A DNA stretch of 35,560 nt from Victivallales bacterium (GTDB lineage Bacteria; Verrucomicrobiota; Lentisphaeria; Oligosphaerales; Oligosphaeraceae): positions 1-35,560 of the forward strand of contig JAFZAB010000083.1 of assembly GCA_017548425.1 (NCBI GenBank), read 5' to 3'. Below are positions 1 through 7,161 of this stretch, one piece after another. Under the pieces are notes generated by a model. That model was not told where the DNA came from. It was given only the letters and a program-made list of their open reading frames with translations, and did no database searches. Position numbers and translations under genes: made by a program. Within the stretch, counting starts at the first letter, position 1, and each line of letters opens with the position of its first letter.

Positions 1-99
1 ATCCTCCATCGTGACGATGAAGTAGATGAGCAGGAGGAAGACGATGTCGATCATGGACGACATCGGAACCGCCAGTGCTTCACTTTTCTTGATGCGCAT
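1..99 (-). CDS. exbD: ExbD/TolR-family protein, second copy (partial, 3' end outside window)
   Basis: Only the first 33 residues are inside the window. They begin MRIKKSEALA and continue into a membrane segment MIDIVFLLLIYFIV. The Asp at position 18 sits at the start of the helix, where ExbD and TolR carry the proton-binding aspartate, and the upstream ExbD has its Asp at the same position. GAGGAG (minus strand, 105-110) lies six bases before the ATG, so the start is well supported. It begins 12 bp after the stop of the upstream exbD, which indicates one transcript. Family role: with ExbB it forms the inner-membrane proton channel that energises outer-membrane processes. Whether it is full length cannot be seen. 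Confidence 0.88.
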   Translation of the reverse strand, partial: MRIKKSEALAVPMSSMIDIVFLLLIYFIVTMED

Positions 100-111
100 G
101 ATGTCTCCTCC

Positions 112-570
112 CTATTCGTTTCCAATGGCGACGATGGAGACTTTCGTGAAGCCTACCCGCGCGACGGCTTTCGCGAGAAGTTCGTCTATGTACCGGTATT
201 CCACGTCTTTATCAACGCGGATAAGGACAGGGACGAAGTTTCCCGTATCGTTTTTGACGGTTTGCAGGGCTTGACGGATGCCATCGAGGCTCTTTTCCTG
301 CAACGCGATGTTATAGAGGATCTTGGGGCGTCCTCCGAGCATGACCTTGCGGCCCTGCGAATCACGCGCCATTTTCATGTTGATCGTGACGGAGAGCTTT
401 TTGGCCGTCGTCTCCGCGTTCGTGTTTTTGGCCTGCGCGAGACTGATGGTGTCGTCCACCAGATCTTTATCGACGGAAGCCGTGACGACGAAGAAGATGA
501 TGAGCAGGAAAACGATGTCGATCATCTGGGTGATCGGCGTTTCCAGAGTATCTTCGCTGCTTCTTCTCAT
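112..570 (-). CDS. exbD: ExbD/TolR-family biopolymer transport protein
   Basis: This is a 152-residue protein, a usual ExbD/TolR length: a short basic N-terminus (MRRSSEDTLE), one membrane helix (about residues 16-34) with the proton-pathway Asp at 18, then a periplasmic domain. The reading frame stays open upstream through the 33-bp repeats to 669, but that extension is low-complexity Gly/Ala/Pro and pushes the helix too far from the N-terminus. The ATG at 570 has an AAAAGG about ten bases upstream and gives the same spacing to the Asp as in the second ExbD, so it is preferred. An in-frame ATG at 594 is the alternative. It lies 136 bp after exbB and 12 bp before the second exbD. Inferred role: proton-driven force transfer across the envelope, TonB- or Tol-like. 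Confidence 0.92.
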   Translation of the reverse strand: MRRSSEDTLETPITQMIDIVFLLIIFFVVTASVDKDLVDDTISLAQAKNTNAETTAKKLSVTINMKMARDSQGRKVMLGGRPKILYNIALQEKSLDGIRQALQTVKNDTGNFVPVLIRVDKDVEYRYIDELLAKAVARVGFTKVSIVAIGNE

Positions 571-597
571 GATGTGGATTCCTTTTAGTTTCATTAT

Positions 598-696
598 GGC
601 CAACGGCGGGACGCCGATGGCACCTCCTGCGGCCAACGGCGGGACGCCGATGGCACCTCCTGCGGCCAACGGCGGGACGCCGGTGGCACCTCCTAC
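598..696. repeat. Three tandem 33-bp hairpin repeats between exbB and exbD
   Basis: Units lie at 598-630, 631-663 and 664-696. The first two are identical and the third differs at two bases. On the plus strand each unit begins GGCCAACGGCGGGACGCC and ends with CACCTCCT plus two bases. Each can fold as an imperfect hairpin: GCCAACGGCG pairs with CGCCGATGGC around a GGA loop with one mismatch. Read in the direction of transcription (minus), each unit contains AGGAGGTG, a full complement to the 16S rRNA tail. The unit length is a multiple of three, so the frame running into exbD stays open. The repeats begin 10 bp after the exbB stop codon. Confidence 0.95.
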
Positions 697-706
697 TTGT
701 GGTGGT

Positions 707-1459
707 TTATTCCGATTCGACTTCCACGTTGCGGAGGACTTTGATCAAATCGAGAACTTTCGCTTCCGATTCAAGCAGCAGACGCGTGGCGTTATTTTTA
801 AAATAGGTATAGAAGAGCAGGGCAGGAACGGAGATGAGCAGACCGACGCAAGTCGTCCACAGAGCGGTGGAGATGGATTGCGCAAGAACTTTTGATTTGG
901 CGGCGCCCGTCGTGGTGGCCAATCCCGCGAAGGCGGAAACCATACCCGTGACGGTTCCCATCAGACCGAGCATCGGGGCGATCTGGCCGCAGACGTTCAG
1001 GCGGTTGACCTTCTGCATAAGCTTTTCGGATTCCAGATCCGTCGCGGAGGAAACAGCCTGCTGGACGACATCATAGCCGTCTTCAATGTTGTTGAAGGCA
1101 GTGCGCAGGATGGAGGAAAGCGTGGAGGGATTCGAATCGCATGTATTGACGGCGGCATCCAAATCGCCATTCGAAAGCGCGTCCTGAACGCCAGTTATGA
1201 CGGCGGTCGGCATCAGCTTGTCTTCTTTGACCAGGAAGAATGCGTTGACGGCGAAGATGATGGTCGTGAAGGATGTGGCGAACAGCCCGAGCCAGATGAT
1301 GAGATTGACGATACTTCCGCCGTAAAGGACGTTCCAGAGGGCGGAGCCGGAAGACTGCTCGACTGTTTCGGCGGCGGCTTCGGCGGCTTCAGGGTTGGCG
1401 TCCTGCGCAAATGCCAGACAGCAGGCGAGGAACAGCAACATGGTGACGGTTTTCTTCAT
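707..1459 (-). CDS. exbB: ExbB/TolQ/MotA-family proton channel protein
   Basis: A 250-residue inner-membrane protein. It starts with a signal-like segment (MKKTVTMLLFLACCLAFAQ), then an Ala/Glu-rich linker, a first membrane helix around residues 52-76, and two further helices in the conserved C-terminal half. The motifs LGLMGTVTGMVSAF and ALWTTCVGLLISVPALL are the pore helices typical of ExbB/TolQ. A cleavable signal-like extension ahead of the first helix is common in PVC and related ExbB proteins. A GGAG about ten bases upstream supports the start. It is followed by exbD on the same strand. It would form the pentameric stator pore that conducts protons with ExbD. Confidence 0.94.
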   Translation of the reverse strand: MKKTVTMLLFLACCLAFAQDANPEAAEAAAETVEQSSGSALWNVLYGGSIVNLIIWLGLFATSFTTIIFAVNAFFLVKEDKLMPTAVITGVQDALSNGDLDAAVNTCDSNPSTLSSILRTAFNNIEDGYDVVQQAVSSATDLESEKLMQKVNRLNVCGQIAPMLGLMGTVTGMVSAFAGLATTTGAAKSKVLAQSISTALWTTCVGLLISVPALLFYTYFKNNATRLLLESEAKVLDLIKVLRNVEVESE

Positions 1460-1478
1460 GGGAATCGCTCCGTTTGTG

Positions 1479-1506
1479 TTAATATGATAATGTTATGAAT
1501 ATACAA
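1479..1506 (-). promoter_or_regulatory. Possible promoter upstream of exbB
   Basis: On the minus strand TTGTAT (1501-1506) and TATTAA (1479-1484) are separated by 16 bp in an AT-rich 71-bp gap, about 20 bp ahead of the exbB start. Both hexamers match the sigma-70 consensus only partly. The gap could equally be an untranslated stretch of a longer operon transcript. Confidence 0.3.
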
Positions 1507-1530
1507 TTATGTTATGGAAAAGTCAAGCAG

Positions 1531-2271
1531 TTACTTCAAAGCTTCGATTTTAGCGGCACGCGGATCATTGAGTTCCTTCATGAGGGCGATGGCTTTTTGG
1601 CGGGCCATTTCGCGGTCGCGGCGGATTTTTCCTTTTCCTTCAAAGAGAAGGACGGTTTTCAGATATTCGAGAACGGCTTCCTTTTTCTGGTCTTGCGCCT
1701 CGCGGATTTGGCCGCGGAGGTTGAAGGCGAAAGCCGCCAACGCATCATCTTTGGAGAGGATAAGCTTTTTCGCTTCGGCTTCGGCCGCGTCATATTGTTT
1801 GCGGCCAACAAGATCCAGCAACTGGACGCGTTGAAGCTTTACATTGTTCTCACGCGGGAACTTAAGAGCCAATTGATAGGTTTCATTCGCCTTTTCTGGT
1901 TTGCCAGTGGCCAGATAGGCCTCGCATTGCAACGCGGCGACGGCGTCCGCCCAGCCAAGATATTTATAGGTGTCAAAAACGGCGGGGGCGGCGGTGATGA
2001 GCTCTTCGTATTTTTCGTCATTGGCGAGCTTCTCCAAATCCGCGACTTCCTTCGGTTTCGGGATGACGGCGATTTTGTAAGTGCCCATCTTAAAAGGCAC
2101 TTTCATTTTTCCATCGACGCTCACCGTAAGATTTCCCTGCGCATCCGCCTTGATGGACATGGCCTTCTGGCGTTGTCCGGCGGCGGTGATGACATAGCAT
2201 TCCTGCTTTTGCGCGAATAGGCAGGTCGCGGCCAACAGGCAGAAAAGGAAGGGGGTAAGGAGTTTTTTCAT
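1531..2271 (-). CDS. Exported small TPR-like protein of the ExbBD cluster
   Basis: A 246-residue protein with a clear signal peptide (MKKLLTPFLFCLLAATCLFAQ, cleavage near residue 21). A short beta-rich stretch follows (about residues 22-72, with VITAAGQRQKA and ITVDG-like strands), then helical repeats from about 75 on that look like degenerate TPRs. Expected location is the periplasm. It lies 36 bp after the giant TPR gene and 71 bp before exbB, so it is probably co-transcribed with both. No enzyme motif is visible. A scaffold or adaptor role beside the ExbB/ExbD motor is inferred from context only. No convincing Shine-Dalgarno sequence precedes the ATG. Confidence 0.88.
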   Translation of the reverse strand: MKKLLTPFLFCLLAATCLFAQKQECYVITAAGQRQKAMSIKADAQGNLTVSVDGKMKVPFKMGTYKIAVIPKPKEVADLEKLANDEKYEELITAAPAVFDTYKYLGWADAVAALQCEAYLATGKPEKANETYQLALKFPRENNVKLQRVQLLDLVGRKQYDAAEAEAKKLILSKDDALAAFAFNLRGQIREAQDQKKEAVLEYLKTVLLFEGKGKIRRDREMARQKAIALMKELNDPRAAKIEALK

Positions 2272-2307
2272 AATGGTTTCAGTGGTTGTATGTTATGAAT
2301 GGTGATG

Positions 2308-5300
2308 TCATTTAAGAAGCTCGCCGTTCGGGAAGAGCTTTTTATAAGTGGCTGTGAGCTTGGGGATTAGATCCGTATCGATGTCAAGCGACTTGTGAAG
2401 CTTGACGGCGCCTGCGATGGACTGTTCAATCCATGGGAGATTCTCCGGATCGGTCTGATCTGCAAAATCGAGAACCATGTGGAAACGGCTAAGTGCCTGC
2501 CGCCGTTTATCTTCCTGATCGGATTTGGCGAGAATCTGCGCCGCTTTGCAGAGGGCCTGGTTGGCGACGGCTGGATTCTTTGTGAAGTTTCCAATTTCGT
2601 TGAGGGCTTGTTCCGCGCCGTCCGTATCCGGCGGATTCATGGCCATCATGGCGTCCGCCAACAGGAATTTCGCGTCGAAGAAACGCGCCGTTTTGGGATT
2701 GTCCGCCAGCAGTTTATTCAAAATCTCAATGGCGATCTTGGGCTTTTTCATCTTGACGGCGGCTTCCGCCGTGACAACGGCCGTGTTTTCAAGGATGCCT
2801 TTCGAAAGGGCGGCGGCGGCCGGCTTGCCTGCGGCTGCTTGCGCAAGAATCTGCTGCCCAGCAAAATACGTGATATCAGGTGCGTTGATTTCAAGACCTT
2901 TTTCCGCCAGATAACGCAGTTTCGGAAGCGGGAACGATTCGACTTCCGCCTTGAGTTTGGCACTTTCCAGCAACCGTTTGTAGGATGCCGCCGACTCAGC
3001 GGTTTGCCCTGCTTCCGCTTGGGCGCGGGCCAGGCTGTAGAGCGTCTGGCAGGCCTTCGCGGGATTGCAGTCCGCCTGCCGATCATCGTATTCGGGGAAG
3101 GTCTCCATGAGTTTGGTCAAAGCCGCGACGGCTTCGGCGGGCTTTTCCAATTCCAATAAGGCACCGGACATGCGGGCCATGCTGACCGGCGCATTCTTGC
3201 TCTTCGGATAGCGTTTCAAATACGCGACATACGCATTGACGGCGTTTTGCTTTCTGGCGTTATAATCTTCCTGCACAGGGCGAATGCGTTCGTTCAACGC
3301 GTCTTCCTGCTGTTTGAAGACCGCCAACACTTTGGCGCCTTCCTGCTTATATGCCGCCAGATGCTTTTTCTGAAGGGCGGCGCGTTCCGATTGCAAACCA
3401 AACACTTTGTCTTCCGCTTTTTGCAATGCGGCCGCGCGTTTGCGCAAGGCTTCGTTGGCGGCGAGGCGTTCTTCGGCGGGCAGTTGAAGAGCCTTCTTGA
3501 CTTCCTGCGCGAAGGAGGCGCGAGCCGCCAGCACTTTCGCGGCGGCTTCCGCCGCCTTGATGCGCGCTTCAATGACAGTGCGTTCATCCCGCTGGCGACC
3601 AGCCGTTCGTTGGCCGTCTTCCAAATCCGCAACCTGTTCGTCAAAAAGCTTCTTCCAGGATTCCAATTCCTTCTGGGCTTCCGGCGTGACGGTTTTCGCC
3701 TTATCATTATATAGTTGCGTCAGTTTTTCCGTCGAGTCATCTAACGCTTTCTGCGCCTTCTTGAGCTTTTCAAGAGCCTGCGGACGTTCATCATTCGCGG
3801 CGTTGTCGAGAGCGGTCTGCGCATCGGAGACCGCTGTGTCGAGCCGTTCCTTTTCGGCTTCGGCGTCAACAATCGTCTTGTCTATCTTCTGGAAGGCGTC
3901 CATGCGGTCCATGATGCGTTTCTTCAAAGCGTCGTTTTCCTTTTGGGCGGTGGCGATGTCGTCCTTTTGGCGGGCGATCGCCTCGTCCATTCCGGCCAAT
4001 TGCGTTTTCAACGCCTCCAAAGCGGCTTGATTCTGTGTGATGGCGTCCTGCGCGTCTTGAATCATGCCGGTGGTTTCTTCTTTGGCGGCGTTTTCAATGG
4101 CCGGGCGGAGTTTCGCATAAGCATCTGCATAGTCGGTCTTTCCGCCTTTGGCTTGTTGTTTCGCCTGTGCGTCCGCCCGTTTGTCGAAATCGAGATCCAG
4201 CCGATCAATGGCTTCTTTTGATTCGGCGACGGTTCGCTGGAGCTCTTCCAATTCTTTGGAAAGGGCTTCGTCCTGCGCGTCGCAGGCGGCGGCCTGTTCG
4301 GTAAAGGTCTTCGCTTTGGATTGAATCCGTTTGCGTTCCGCGGTGGCTTCATCCAATTGCGGACGAAGCTTTTCGGCGGAGAAATCAAACGTCATGGGCA
4401 GGAAGGCGGCGGCCTGTTCACGGATGGTGGCCGATTTGTCGTTGTGAAGATCAAGCGGACCGCCTTCCGCCGTGTCTTTGTCGATGTCCTGCAACAATTG
4501 CAGGGCGTCTTCAGGCGTTTCGCCGAAAAGGAGCTGTTCGGCGGCGCGGAATTTGGCTTCAAGCTTGTTGGCGAGCTGGTCGGGCGCGTCCGATTTTTCA
4601 TTTTCAACATATTGCAGGAAGGCTTCGGCGGCCTGCGGTTTGTCTTCAAGGAAGTAGTAAATCCAGCCGAGCTTGTACCATGCGAGAACGCCTTTGTCAA
4701 AAGCGGAGAAGTCGTTGGCAAGCCGTTGGAACGGCGGAATTGCGGCGCGATAGGCCTCTGCGGCCTGTGCCTTCAATTCGTCCTTCTTCGCGGCGTTCTT
4801 TTCGGCGTTCGCTTTGCGGGCCAAATCAGCCGCGATGTTGAACGTCCGCTGCGCGACGGCGTAAGCAACTTCCGGAGCCTTTGGATGGCTTGGCGCGATG
4901 GCCACAAATTGATTCCATGCACGGAGATATGATTCCTCCAATGACGCCTTGGCGGCGGCGTTCTTTTCCGTCTTGGCTCGTTCGTACAACAATCCGCCAA
5001 AACGGAACGCGGCATCCGCTGTATCCTTTTGATCTGGAAATGCTTCGACAAGATAGGACAGAATCGCGTCGCCTTCCGCGACGCGGTCCAACTGGCCAAG
5101 GCAGATCAGCAGGCGGACGGCGAGCGTCGGCAACTTGCGTGAACGGCGTCCAATTCGCAACGCTTCCAAATAGACTGGCGTGGCTTCCGCGTATTTCTTC
5201 GCCGCGAAGAGGCTCTTGGCCTGTTCAAGCTTGGCGTCGATTTCCGCGCTGCCGTCGCCTGAACTGGAAAGCGTGATTTTCACGCCAAGCTGGTATTTGT

Positions 5301-6351
5301 CCGATAAAGCCGCACAGGCCTGATGCTCCACGAGAGCGTCCGACTGTCTTGCGCAGTCCGGATACGTCGCGACAAGCGTTTCAAAATACGTGGCGGCGCC
5401 TTTCAGCTGCTTGGCGGCCAAATCGTCCTTTTGGGCGAAATGCATGACTTCCGCGTTGCCGCGGATGGCGAGGCCCTTCAAATACATGGCTTCCGGTATG
5501 AGCGACGATTCCTTTCCGCGCGCTTTTTCCATTTCCTCCAAGAAGGGATCGACCATTTTGATGGTACGGACGGCTTCCAAAAACGTCTTGATGTTGCCTT
5601 TGGCTTCCGGCTTGGCCGTGTTCAGTTCATTGAATCCGAGTATGTTGTAGATACGGGCCGTCTGAAGGGAGGCGGAGGCGGAAACGCCGTCACGTCCGAA
5701 TTGCAACGGTTTCAATTGGGTGATGCAGTTTTTAAGCGTCGCGACATCGACAGGTTTCTTCTCCTTGAGATTGGCCTCCTGTATGTCAATGAGAGCCTGT
5801 ATTTTAAGATACGCGACCTGCCGTTCTGCCGTATTTTCGCCGTCTTGTGACTCCTTCGGAAGTTTGTCCAAAATGGCCGCGGCTTCCTTTCCTTTTCCAA
5901 GTTCGGTGAGAACGCGGTTGAAGATGCGGATGGCGCGTTTGAAATCCTCTCGGTCAGCGCGACGTTTCGGTGCCGTCGGAATCAGCGCAAAGTATTCTTG
6001 GAACGTTTTTTCCGCATCATTGAAGCGACGTCTTGCGGCATGGACCTGTCCTTTCAGAATCAAGGCCTGCGGGTAGAAAGGAGAGTCTTTGCGAATGGCG
6101 TCAACGGCCGCGTCCGCCTGTTTGCTGCTGCCGGTGGCGTACAGGAAACGCGCACGCTCAAGGCCGATGAGCTCCTGATGCTTCGGATAGGCGGCGGCCA
6201 TCTGCTTGAGCTGCATGTCTGCATAGTCGTTCAGCTCCAGTTCGCCGAGCTTCTGGATGAATTCGACATCCATCTCCAAATCGTACGGAAGCTCGGCCGC
6301 GGCGAGCATGGTCACGGCCAGGCAAAAGAAAAGGCATGTCCAGTTTTTCAT
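2308..6351 (-). CDS. Giant exported TPR - coiled-coil - TPR protein
   Basis: About 1347 residues from the preferred start. That start gives a signal peptide MKNWTCLFFCLAVTMLAAA followed by mature ELPYD. In-frame ATGs at 6360 and 6402 would lengthen the N-terminus without improving the signal peptide, and none has a good Shine-Dalgarno. Three parts are seen: Ala-rich tetratricopeptide-like helical repeats to about residue 640; a heptad-rich Lys/Glu/Gln coiled coil from about 655 to 1025; and further TPR-like repeats to the end (for example KNAPVSMARMSGALLELEKP). The arrangement resembles an enlarged CpoB/YbgF, the periplasmic coiled-coil/TPR partner of Tol-Pal, though no direct homology is claimed. 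It is the first gene of the cluster running into exbB and exbD. Confidence 0.9.
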   Translation of the reverse strand: MKNWTCLFFCLAVTMLAAAELPYDLEMDVEFIQKLGELELNDYADMQLKQMAAAYPKHQELIGLERARFLYATGSSKQADAAVDAIRKDSPFYPQALILKGQVHAARRRFNDAEKTFQEYFALIPTAPKRRADREDFKRAIRIFNRVLTELGKGKEAAAILDKLPKESQDGENTAERQVAYLKIQALIDIQEANLKEKKPVDVATLKNCITQLKPLQFGRDGVSASASLQTARIYNILGFNELNTAKPEAKGNIKTFLEAVRTIKMVDPFLEEMEKARGKESSLIPEAMYLKGLAIRGNAEVMHFAQKDDLAAKQLKGAATYFETLVATYPDCARQSDALVEHQACAALSDKYQLGVKITLSSSGDGSAEIDAKLEQAKSLFAAKKYAEATPVYLEALRIGRRSRKLPTLAVRLLICLGQLDRVAEGDAILSYLVEAFPDQKDTADAAFRFGGLLYERAKTEKNAAAKASLEESYLRAWNQFVAIAPSHPKAPEVAYAVAQRTFNIAADLARKANAEKNAAKKDELKAQAAEAYRAAIPPFQRLANDFSAFDKGVLAWYKLGWIYYFLEDKPQAAEAFLQYVENEKSDAPDQLANKLEAKFRAAEQLLFGETPEDALQLLQDIDKDTAEGGPLDLHNDKSATIREQAAAFLPMTFDFSAEKLRPQLDEATAERKRIQSKAKTFTEQAAACDAQDEALSKELEELQRTVAESKEAIDRLDLDFDKRADAQAKQQAKGGKTDYADAYAKLRPAIENAAKEETTGMIQDAQDAITQNQAALEALKTQLAGMDEAIARQKDDIATAQKENDALKKRIMDRMDAFQKIDKTIVDAEAEKERLDTAVSDAQTALDNAANDERPQALEKLKKAQKALDDSTEKLTQLYNDKAKTVTPEAQKELESWKKLFDEQVADLEDGQRTAGRQRDERTVIEARIKAAEAAAKVLAARASFAQEVKKALQLPAEERLAANEALRKRAAALQKAEDKVFGLQSERAALQKKHLAAYKQEGAKVLAVFKQQEDALNERIRPVQEDYNARKQNAVNAYVAYLKRYPKSKNAPVSMARMSGALLELEKPAEAVAALTKLMETFPEYDDRQADCNPAKACQTLYSLARAQAEAGQTAESAASYKRLLESAKLKAEVESFPLPKLRYLAEKGLEINAPDITYFAGQQILAQAAAGKPAAAALSKGILENTAVVTAEAAVKMKKPKIAIEILNKLLADNPKTARFFDAKFLLADAMMAMNPPDTDGAEQALNEIGNFTKNPAVANQALCKAAQILAKSDQEDKRRQALSRFHMVLDFADQTDPENLPWIEQSIAGAVKLHKSLDIDTDLIPKLTATYKKLFPNGELLK

Positions 6352-6411
6352 ATGGGTCATGGTCGTTGGAATATGAACAAATAGGCGGGCTATGGCTGTC
6401 AAGCACGATGG

Positions 6412-6431
6412 AAACGGCCGATCGGCCGTTT
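6412..6431. promoter_or_regulatory. Perfect 20-bp palindrome between divergent genes
   Basis: AAACGGCCGATCGGCCGTTT is identical on both strands. It lies 61 bp upstream of the giant TPR gene start and about 240 bp upstream of fucU. It may be an operator for a dimeric regulator, or a hairpin with a GATC loop. On the plus strand it is followed by a short T run, but no plus-strand gene precedes it, so terminator use there is unlikely. The rest of 6432-6594 is AT-rich with no other clear element. Confidence 0.55.
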
Positions 6432-6594
6432 TTACATGCGGAAAAGTGTTTTTAACTGCTTGCTTTGCGGCAAGTTCAGCAAGAAATACTCATCCACAAT
6501 AGAAGTAAAATAGATGGATAATGTGTTTTTTCCAGTCTTGAAACAAAAAAAGAACGGACGATGACCAAAAATCAAAAGAATCTTTCTAAAAAAG

Positions 6595-6640
6595 GTGCAA
6601 CGATTGAAAATTGCACTATTTTAATATAAAAGGATATTTA
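6595..6640 (+). promoter_or_regulatory. Candidate fucU-fkp promoter with overlapping inverted repeat
   Basis: GTGCAA (6595-6600) and TTGCAC (6611-6616) form an inverted repeat with 10 bp between arms. TTGCAC can serve as a -35 with TATTTA (6635-6640) as -10 at an 18-bp spacing, about 30 bp before the fucU ATG. An alternative pairing is TTGAAA (6604-6609) with TATAAA (6625-6630), spaced 15 bp. The inverted repeat overlaps either -35, as expected for a repressor site. No regulator gene is nearby. Confidence 0.42.
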
Positions 6641-6670
6641 GACACTTTTCAACAAAAACGTAGGTGCGTC

Positions 6671-7111
6671 ATGCTAAACAACATCAGCAAAATCCTGACA
6701 GGCGACATGCTCAAGGCTCTCTGTGACATGGGCCATGGAGACGTTCTCATCATTTCGGACGCGAACTTCCCCGGAGACACTGTGGCGCAACGACTTATCC
6801 GCTGCCCAGGCGTCGATGTCAGCGCGATTCTCAAAGCGATTGTCGATCTTTTCCCATTGGATGTCGCCTACACGGAACATCCGGCCGCCGTCATGCAGTT
6901 GACGCCCGGCGATGCCGCGAAAGGCATGAAACGCCCTGAAAGTTGGGCCGATTTCGAAAGCATCCTCCAGCCGAAATATCCGGGCCTCAAGCTTGGCGAA
7001 ATCGAACGGTTCGAATTCTACGAACGCGCCAAAAAGGCATTCGTCGTCATCCAAAGCGGCGAAGAGCGTCAATACGGCAACTTGCTCTTGGTCAAGGGAT
7101 GTGTGCTCTAA
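6671..7111 (+). CDS. fucU: L-fucose mutarotase (RbsD/FucU family)
   Basis: Interconverts the alpha and beta anomers of L-fucose in the cytosol. The chosen ATG gives 146 residues, close to E. coli FucU, and is preceded by TAGGTG. The frame is open from 6611, but that would place the start inside the promoter region. Seen motifs: MGHGD at 20-24 with the expected catalytic His22, SDANFP near 29-34, FYERAKKAF and a C-terminal YGNLLLVKG. All are FucU signatures. It is followed after 50 bp by fkp, so the pair probably feeds the right fucose anomer into phosphorylation for GDP-fucose synthesis rather than into the fucose isomerase route, of which nothing is seen here. Confidence 0.95.
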   Translation: MLNNISKILTGDMLKALCDMGHGDVLIISDANFPGDTVAQRLIRCPGVDVSAILKAIVDLFPLDVAYTEHPAAVMQLTPGDAAKGMKRPESWADFESILQPKYPGLKLGEIERFEFYERAKKAFVVIQSGEERQYGNLLLVKGCVL

Positions 7112-7122
7112 CTCTTTCTAAA

Positions 7123-7150
7123 CTAGAATGCTAGAATGCTAGAATTCTAG
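7123..7150. repeat. 8-bp tandem repeat between fucU and fkp
   Basis: CTAGAATG occurs at 7123-7130 and 7131-7138, CTAGAATT at 7139-7146, then CTAG at 7147-7150. The last unit forms the palindrome CTAGAATTCTAG and abuts the Shine-Dalgarno of fkp. The array starts 11 bp after the fucU stop codon. Confidence 0.85.
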
Positions 7151-7161
7151 AGGAAATAACT

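Noticed and set aside
571..669. N-terminal extension of ExbD encoded by the 33-bp repeats
   Set aside because: It would add a Gly/Ala/Pro stretch before the membrane helix, while the ATG at 570 aligns with the second ExbD. Kept only as a possibility in the findings.
6364..6405. Promoter with TTGACA on the minus strand before the giant TPR gene
   Set aside because: A TTGACA is present in the minus strand near 6387-6392, but no acceptable -10 lies 16-18 bp downstream; the nearest, CATATT, is too far.
6611..6670. Extended fucU start at 6611
   Set aside because: It would start inside the candidate promoter and add 20 residues absent from FucU proteins; the ATG at 6671 gives the family length and places His22 correctly.
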